A DNA stretch of 20,412 nucleotides, from positions 1 through 20,412 of IMG/VR virus record IMGVR_UViG_3300032820_000156; one strand, 5' to 3'. Below the pieces are notes generated by a model. That model was not told the DNA's origin, did not search any database, and saw only the letters and a program-made list of their open reading frames with translations. The stretch is from a virus. Of the stretch, positions 20,350 to 20,412 are shown piece by piece (the stretch's first letter is position 1; every line of letters starts with the position of its first letter). Position numbers and translations under genes: made by a program.

Positions 20350-20412
20350 TGGCTGATGTTTATGAACAAAGGACTCGGCAGCCCGAGTACATAGAAAAAA
20401 GAGCGGAGCAGT
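20349..20412 (+). CDS. Start of a further structural-type gene, cut by the window edge
   Basis: An ATG at 20349 overlaps the preceding TAA (TAATG) and the frame stays open to the end of the window: MADVYEQRTRQPEYIEKRAE. The segment QPEYIE is one I recall at the N-terminus of large marine-phage structural proteins. Only the first 21 codons are available. Confidence 0.6.
   Translation, partial: MADVYEQRTRQPEYIEKRAEQ

Noticed and set aside
1-20412. tRNA genes, integrase or attachment sites
   Set aside because: Nothing with a cloverleaf-like pattern, recombinase motif or repeated flanks was found on reading; this was by eye and weak cases could be missed.

Overview
The window looks like part of the genome of a tailed phage, probably a marine podovirus-like phage of an AT-rich (perhaps alphaproteobacterial) host, or a contig from an uncultured one. 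The basis is the set of virion protein types (a P22 gp4-like adaptor, a P22 gp10-like protein, a tail collar protein, tail fibre-like proteins with GENSGTW and repeated WG motifs), very tight packing with ATGA and TAATG junctions, and a large load of 2-oxoglutarate/Fe(II) oxygenase-like genes as seen in marine phages. No integrase, terminase, polymerase, lysin or tRNA gene is visible, so phage type and host are inferred.

Left arm (1-7981, all +): an unassigned small protein, then a run of small membrane or membrane-anchored proteins (430-1863) that includes two peptides of 23 and 25 residues. A 45-residue basic protein with a GTG start and a Lys/Gly-rich protein with five identical 24-bp repeats follow. 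Next is a virion block: gp4-like adaptor, two connector-like proteins, a conserved beta-rich protein, a large repeat protein that starts with a cupredoxin-like copper-site domain, a tail fibre-like protein, a collar-domain protein and a small terminal protein.

Centre (7968-13400, all -): nine genes, most overlapping by 1-8 bases and none separated by more than 2. Seven look like 2-oxoglutarate/Fe(II) dioxygenases (four with an HxD motif, three with HxH), and two are DUF6065-like. One HxD gene plus DUF6065-like gene pair appears twice, which suggests a duplicated module. Upstream is a perfect FNR/CRP-type palindrome, TTGAT-N4-ATCAA, close to -10-like hexamers.

Right arm: a small + strand four-cysteine protein (13555-13779), then a second - strand operon (19421 to 13776). 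It encodes an HxH oxygenase, a small conserved protein, a GT-A-type glycosyltransferase, a gp10-like protein, a Gly-rich heptad-repeat protein, a 55-residue protein, a small beta-rich virion protein, another HxH oxygenase and an unassigned protein. At 19443-19536 transcription diverges into a Gly/Ala-rich virion or ejection-type protein (+) and the start of a further gene cut by the window edge.

The notable system is the density of oxygenases: nine in about 11.5 kb, beside a glycosyltransferase and among virion genes. A reasonable hypothesis is a protein (or nucleotide) hydroxylation pathway, perhaps followed by glycosylation. Lys/Gly-rich and Pro/Gln/Gly-rich proteins encoded here are candidate substrates. 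The substrates cannot be read from sequence.
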